A stretch of 64,000 nucleotides of DNA from assembly GCF_901827175.1 (NCBI RefSeq), contig NZ_LR594662.1:186001-250000 (forward strand), read 5' to 3'. How positions within the stretch are numbered: position 1 is the first letter of the stretch; each line of letters begins with the position of its first letter. Source of the stretch: Variovorax sp. RA8 (lineage in GTDB: Bacteria; Pseudomonadota; Gammaproteobacteria; Burkholderiales; Burkholderiaceae_C). Position numbers and translations under genes: made by a program. Of this stretch, positions 63,227 through 64,000 are shown one piece after another. The notes below the pieces were generated by a model. That model did not search any database, was not told where the DNA came from, and worked only from the letters and a program-made list of their open reading frames with translations.

Positions 63227-64000
63227 CTAGCGCCAGCTCTCGTCCACGCAAGCCTTGGGCGCCTCGCCGCGCTCCTGCGCCAGGCTGGGGTAGTCCGTGT
63301 AGCCCTTCTCGCCGCCGCCGTAGTAGGTGGACCCGTCGTCCGGATTCAAAGACGCGTGCGCGCGCAGCCGTTCCGGAAGGTCCGGGTTGGCGATGAACTT
63401 GCGGCCGATGGCAATGAGGTCGGCTCGGCCCTCCCTCAGCCATTGTTCGGCCGTCTCGGCGTCGAAGCCGCCGGCGAGCATGAGCGGGCCGCTCCAGGCC
63501 TGGCGAATGCGCTCCAGCATCTGCATGGCCGCCGCACTGGGAGTCGACTTGCTGTCCAGCGCGGCCATGGCCGGGTTGACGACGTGCAGGTAGGCCAGCT
63601 TGCGGGAGTTCAGCTCGCGCGTGGCATGGGTGAAGGTGGTCAGGGGATCGTCGTCGCGGATGTCGTTGGCCGTTGCCATCGGCGACAGGCGCACCCCGAC
63701 CGCGTCGGCGTCCCAGACCTGCGTTACCGCGTCGACGACTTCCAGCAGCAGGCGCACGCGGTTCTCGACCGGACCACCGTACGCGTCGGTTCGGCGGTTG
63801 GTGCCGCTGCACAAGAACTGGTCGAGCAGGTAGCCGTTGGCAGCGTGGACCTCCACGCCGTCGAAACCAGCCTTGATCGCGTTGCGCGCCGCGCGCTCGT
63901 ACTGGCGCACGAGGTAAGGCATTTCCTCGAGCTGCAGCGCTCGGGGCGTCACGAAGGGCGCCAGCTGGCCTTCGCCCTTGTCGTTCTCGATGAAGGCCAT
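63227..64000 (-). CDS. Old Yellow Enzyme-family alkene reductase (partial)
   Basis: The C-terminal 257 residues of an OYE-type flavoenzyme (NemA-like) are present. The frame carries FDGVEVHAANGYLLDQFL (active-site region), NRRTDAYGGPVENR, LMLAGGFDAETAEQWL and ADLIAIGRKFIANPDLPERL (FMN-binding barrel). The N-terminal part lies beyond the window; the Met at 64000 is internal. It reduces activated alkenes, nitro esters or maleimides with NADPH. Confidence 0.92.
   Translation of the reverse strand: MAFIENDKGEGQLAPFVTPRALQLEEMPYLVRQYERAARNAIKAGFDGVEVHAANGYLLDQFLCSGTNRRTDAYGGPVENRVRLLLEVVDAVTQVWDADAVGVRLSPMATANDIRDDDPLTTFTHATRELNSRKLAYLHVVNPAMAALDSKSTPSAAAMQMLERIRQAWSGPLMLAGGFDAETAEQWLREGRADLIAIGRKFIANPDLPERLRAHASLNPDDGSTYYGGGEKGYTDYPSLAQERGEAPKACVDESWR

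Overview
The window looks like chromosome of a high-GC betaproteobacterium of the order Burkholderiales, most likely family Comamonadaceae and possibly Variovorax. Three things point there. Bug-type (tripartite tricarboxylate) solute receptors without cognate membrane subunits recur: three are intact and one is broken. Catabolic gene sets governed by LysR regulators are numerous. Protein sequences and gene order also resemble that group. This assignment is inference from gene content, not from a marker gene. I found no rRNA, tRNA or CRISPR array.

Layout. 2-8026: a cellulose synthesis operon bcsA(partial)-bcsB-bcsZ-bcsC, with translationally overlapping junctions. 8072-12570: an NlpC/P60 lipoprotein, then a LysR regulator divergent from a receptor/cupin/hydrolase/RraA-like aldolase operon. 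12603-21102: a remnant of a quinone oxidoreductase, a DUF1330 protein, and a LysR regulator followed by a six-gene set (AcuI-like reductase, acyl-CoA ligase, enoyl-CoA hydratase, SsuABC-type ABC importer) with a clear promoter and operator. 21162-26817: a glycine-rich autotransporter split by one frameshift, and a Kelch/putative-Ig lipoprotein. 27103-33569: a DNA-repair and stress block with an exonuclease III-LigD fusion, divergent Ku and several small stress-type proteins. 33607-36604: a lipase-like lipoprotein, a truncated alpha/beta hydrolase and a TPR protein. 36576-43174: an operon of indolepyruvate oxidoreductase, Bug receptor and cupin, divergent from its LysR gene. 43269-52614: housekeeping and accessory genes, including a RIO kinase, a sirtuin, a PLD-family enzyme, and two divergent genes that each carry a cyclic-nucleotide-binding-type domain (one an acyltransferase-like protein, the other a patatin). 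52884-60566: a LysR-controlled catabolic operon (threonine aldolase, M24 peptidase, two Bug receptors, amidohydrolase) in which an IS3-family element has inserted into one receptor gene. 61042-64000: a small hypothetical protein, an M16 peptidase, an XRE regulator and a partial Old Yellow Enzyme.

The most unusual object is the 1117-residue protein at 27103-30456. It joins a complete exonuclease III-like (EEP) domain to a complete LigD (phosphoesterase, ligase, polymerase) in one reading frame, beside Ku, and so appears to be a four-activity end-joining enzyme. The IS insertion at 54213-55449 can be resolved to the base: terminal inverted repeats of about 41 bp, a CTGA target duplication, a GGGAAAG frameshift heptamer, and exact restoration of the interrupted receptor frame on removal. 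Several intergenic stretches hold decayed gene fragments, which suggests continuing rearrangement.
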